Under the pieces are notes generated by a model. The model searched no databases, had not been told where the DNA came from, and saw nothing but the letters and a program-made list of their open reading frames with translations. Positions 17,122 to 18,189 of a stretch of DNA of 18,189 bases are shown here, in pieces (the first letter of the stretch is position 1; every line of letters begins with the position of its first letter). A program made the position numbers and the translations under genes. Origin of the DNA: Temnopleurus reevesii (lineage: Eukaryota > Echinodermata > Echinoidea > Temnopleuroida > Temnopleuridae); NCBI GenBank assembly GCA_036244855.1, contig BQKZ01009224.1, forward strand, positions 6,670 to 24,858, read 5' to 3'.

Positions 17122-17305
17122 TACAGTCAAACCTGTCTATAGTGGCCACTGTCTATAGTGACCACCTGTATATAGTGGCCACTTAAATTGATTCCCTGTA
17201 GGTGAAAATGCATGTTATAGAACCTGTCTATAGAGGTCATCTGTCTACAGTGGCCACTTTTTTCTGTTTCCCTTGGGGTGGCCTCTGTAGACAGGTTTGA
17301 CTGTA
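17122..17305. mobile_element. Mariner-type MITE with TA duplications (180 bp)
   Basis: TA (17122-17123) and TA (17304-17305) flank an element starting CAGTCAAACCTGTCTATAGT and ending in its near-perfect inverse, with about 26 of 28 terminal positions matching. Inside, CTGTCTATAGTGGCCAC recurs about five times as a subterminal direct repeat. TA target duplication indicates the Tc1/mariner superfamily. CAGTCAAACCTGTC-like ends are common in marine invertebrate genomes. No coding capacity. Confidence 0.88.
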
Positions 17306-17519
17306 TTGCAACACCAATATATCAGCACAGTTATATCCAAGAATCCATAAACAGAGAAAGAAAATTGTTAAAATATCTCAAATCATCATTTAGCAATCTT
17401 CATTTCTTCTCAAGGTGGTGCTCATTACTCTCAGCAGATTAACTCACTGACGACTGAAACTGGGTAGTCCCTACACATATTCTTTGGGCATTACAGAATT
17501 TAGAAGTCAATGGCTTCAC

Positions 17520-17900
17520 ACAGGGAAGATTTAATCCTCAATATACGAGTAGAGTGAATCCTTCAAATATCCATCCAAAAACAGCTCTCCAAATTTTTCA
17601 AAATAACGAGAATCACAAATATCATAAATCATCAATACCCATTTCAAATTTTCACCTGGTGAAACAAATCCCTCACGACAGATCAACCAAATCCTAAGGA
17701 TAAAAATCCTCATGCAGATTGGGTTAATCCTCAAAATTTCCAGCCGAACAACTCTCTCCAAATATTTTTTGTAGTAATAAAAAGCTGAAATATCACATCA
17801 TTACAAATTTTCCTGAGGCAAGATTAATCCCTCACAACAGATTAAGACGGCTGAAAGATAATCCACAAAATTACCATCCACACAAGTCACTCCATCCCCC
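17520..17900. repeat. Weak degenerate tandem repeats, ~133-168 bp spacing
   Basis: Recurring blocks are TTAATCCTCAA(T/A)AT (17531, 17725) with a relative AATCCACAAAATTA (17860). CCATCCAAAAACAGCTCTCC recurs in altered form near 17740 and 17870, and AATCCCTCAC(G/A)ACAGAT near 17667 and 17827. The order is conserved but spacing varies, so this is either an old array or duplicated segments. The 76-codon minus-strand frame at 17531-17761 lies inside and has no recognisable domain. Confidence 0.5.
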
Positions 17901-18189
17901 TAAACTGGTTGAGGAGGAGGAATTCCGCAAGGGCGGGTTTGGGGGATAGTTCACGATCTCATTACAGGTCACTCATCAGCAGATCAGGCCCTGTAGGTGA
18001 GCGTCGTTATACAAAGCTGTAAAAAACACCTCACAAATAAAAATATATATCATAAATCAGTAAAATTAGCACTAATTTTATTATTTACGAGATAACCACA
18101 TGACCCTCTCTCGACCATTTTGCTTTGTTCCCCAACAAACGCAAGAACGTAAATCTATTAAACAGAAACTTTTCCCTACGAGCAACCCC
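17901..18189. other. Unannotated right edge
   Basis: Slightly richer in GC around 17910-18010 (GAGGAGGAGGAATTCC, GGGCGGGTTTGGGGG). No gene or repeat is recognised. Confidence 0.35.

Overview
This window looks like repeat-rich, AT-rich intergenic or intronic DNA from a marine invertebrate deuterostome, most likely an echinoderm (sea urchin or sea star). That placement is inference. It rests on a tRNA-derived SINE with a GCGCTATATAAAT-type tail, a short mariner-like element with CAGTCAAACCTGTCTA ends, decayed LINE C-termini, and about 3% divergence between what appear to be two alleles. I found no convincing intact protein-coding gene, rRNA or functional tRNA. The open reading frames of 60-130 codons lack recognisable domains, and several lie in tandem repeats or in a polypurine tract.

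Layout, 1-5.4 kb: a LINE 3' end with a hairpin and an (AAAT)n tail; a four-copy ~224 bp tandem array whose units are themselves fold-backs; two LINE open-reading-frame fragments facing each other tail to tail across an (AAT)n run; a 220 bp polypurine (GAA-type) tract; and a 386 bp inverted-repeat element flanked by TTAA. 5.4-9.6 kb: a two-body SINE abutting a five-copy ~153 bp array; a 238 bp direct duplication broken by a single N, best read as two haplotypes joined end to end, one carrying and one lacking a second copy of the TTAA element; two more decayed SINE bodies; and a 340 bp TTAA-flanked inverted-repeat element carrying two full CRE palindromes.

10.4-14.8 kb: three unrelated tandem arrays, two small fold-back elements and a well-preserved SINE with A and B boxes. 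15-18 kb: another LINE-like 3' end with a (CAAA)n tail, a five-copy ~134 bp array, a 354 bp terminal-inverted-repeat element with a minisatellite core, a 180 bp mariner-type MITE with TA target duplications, and a weak degenerate array.

The most interesting points are the allelic junction, which supplies a filled and an empty site for one transposon family; the array built of hairpin units; the dimeric SINE; the minisatellite-cored TIR element; and the density of seven apparently unrelated 130-290 bp tandem arrays in 18 kb. Nothing here resembles a multi-gene biological system; the novelty is in repeat biology.
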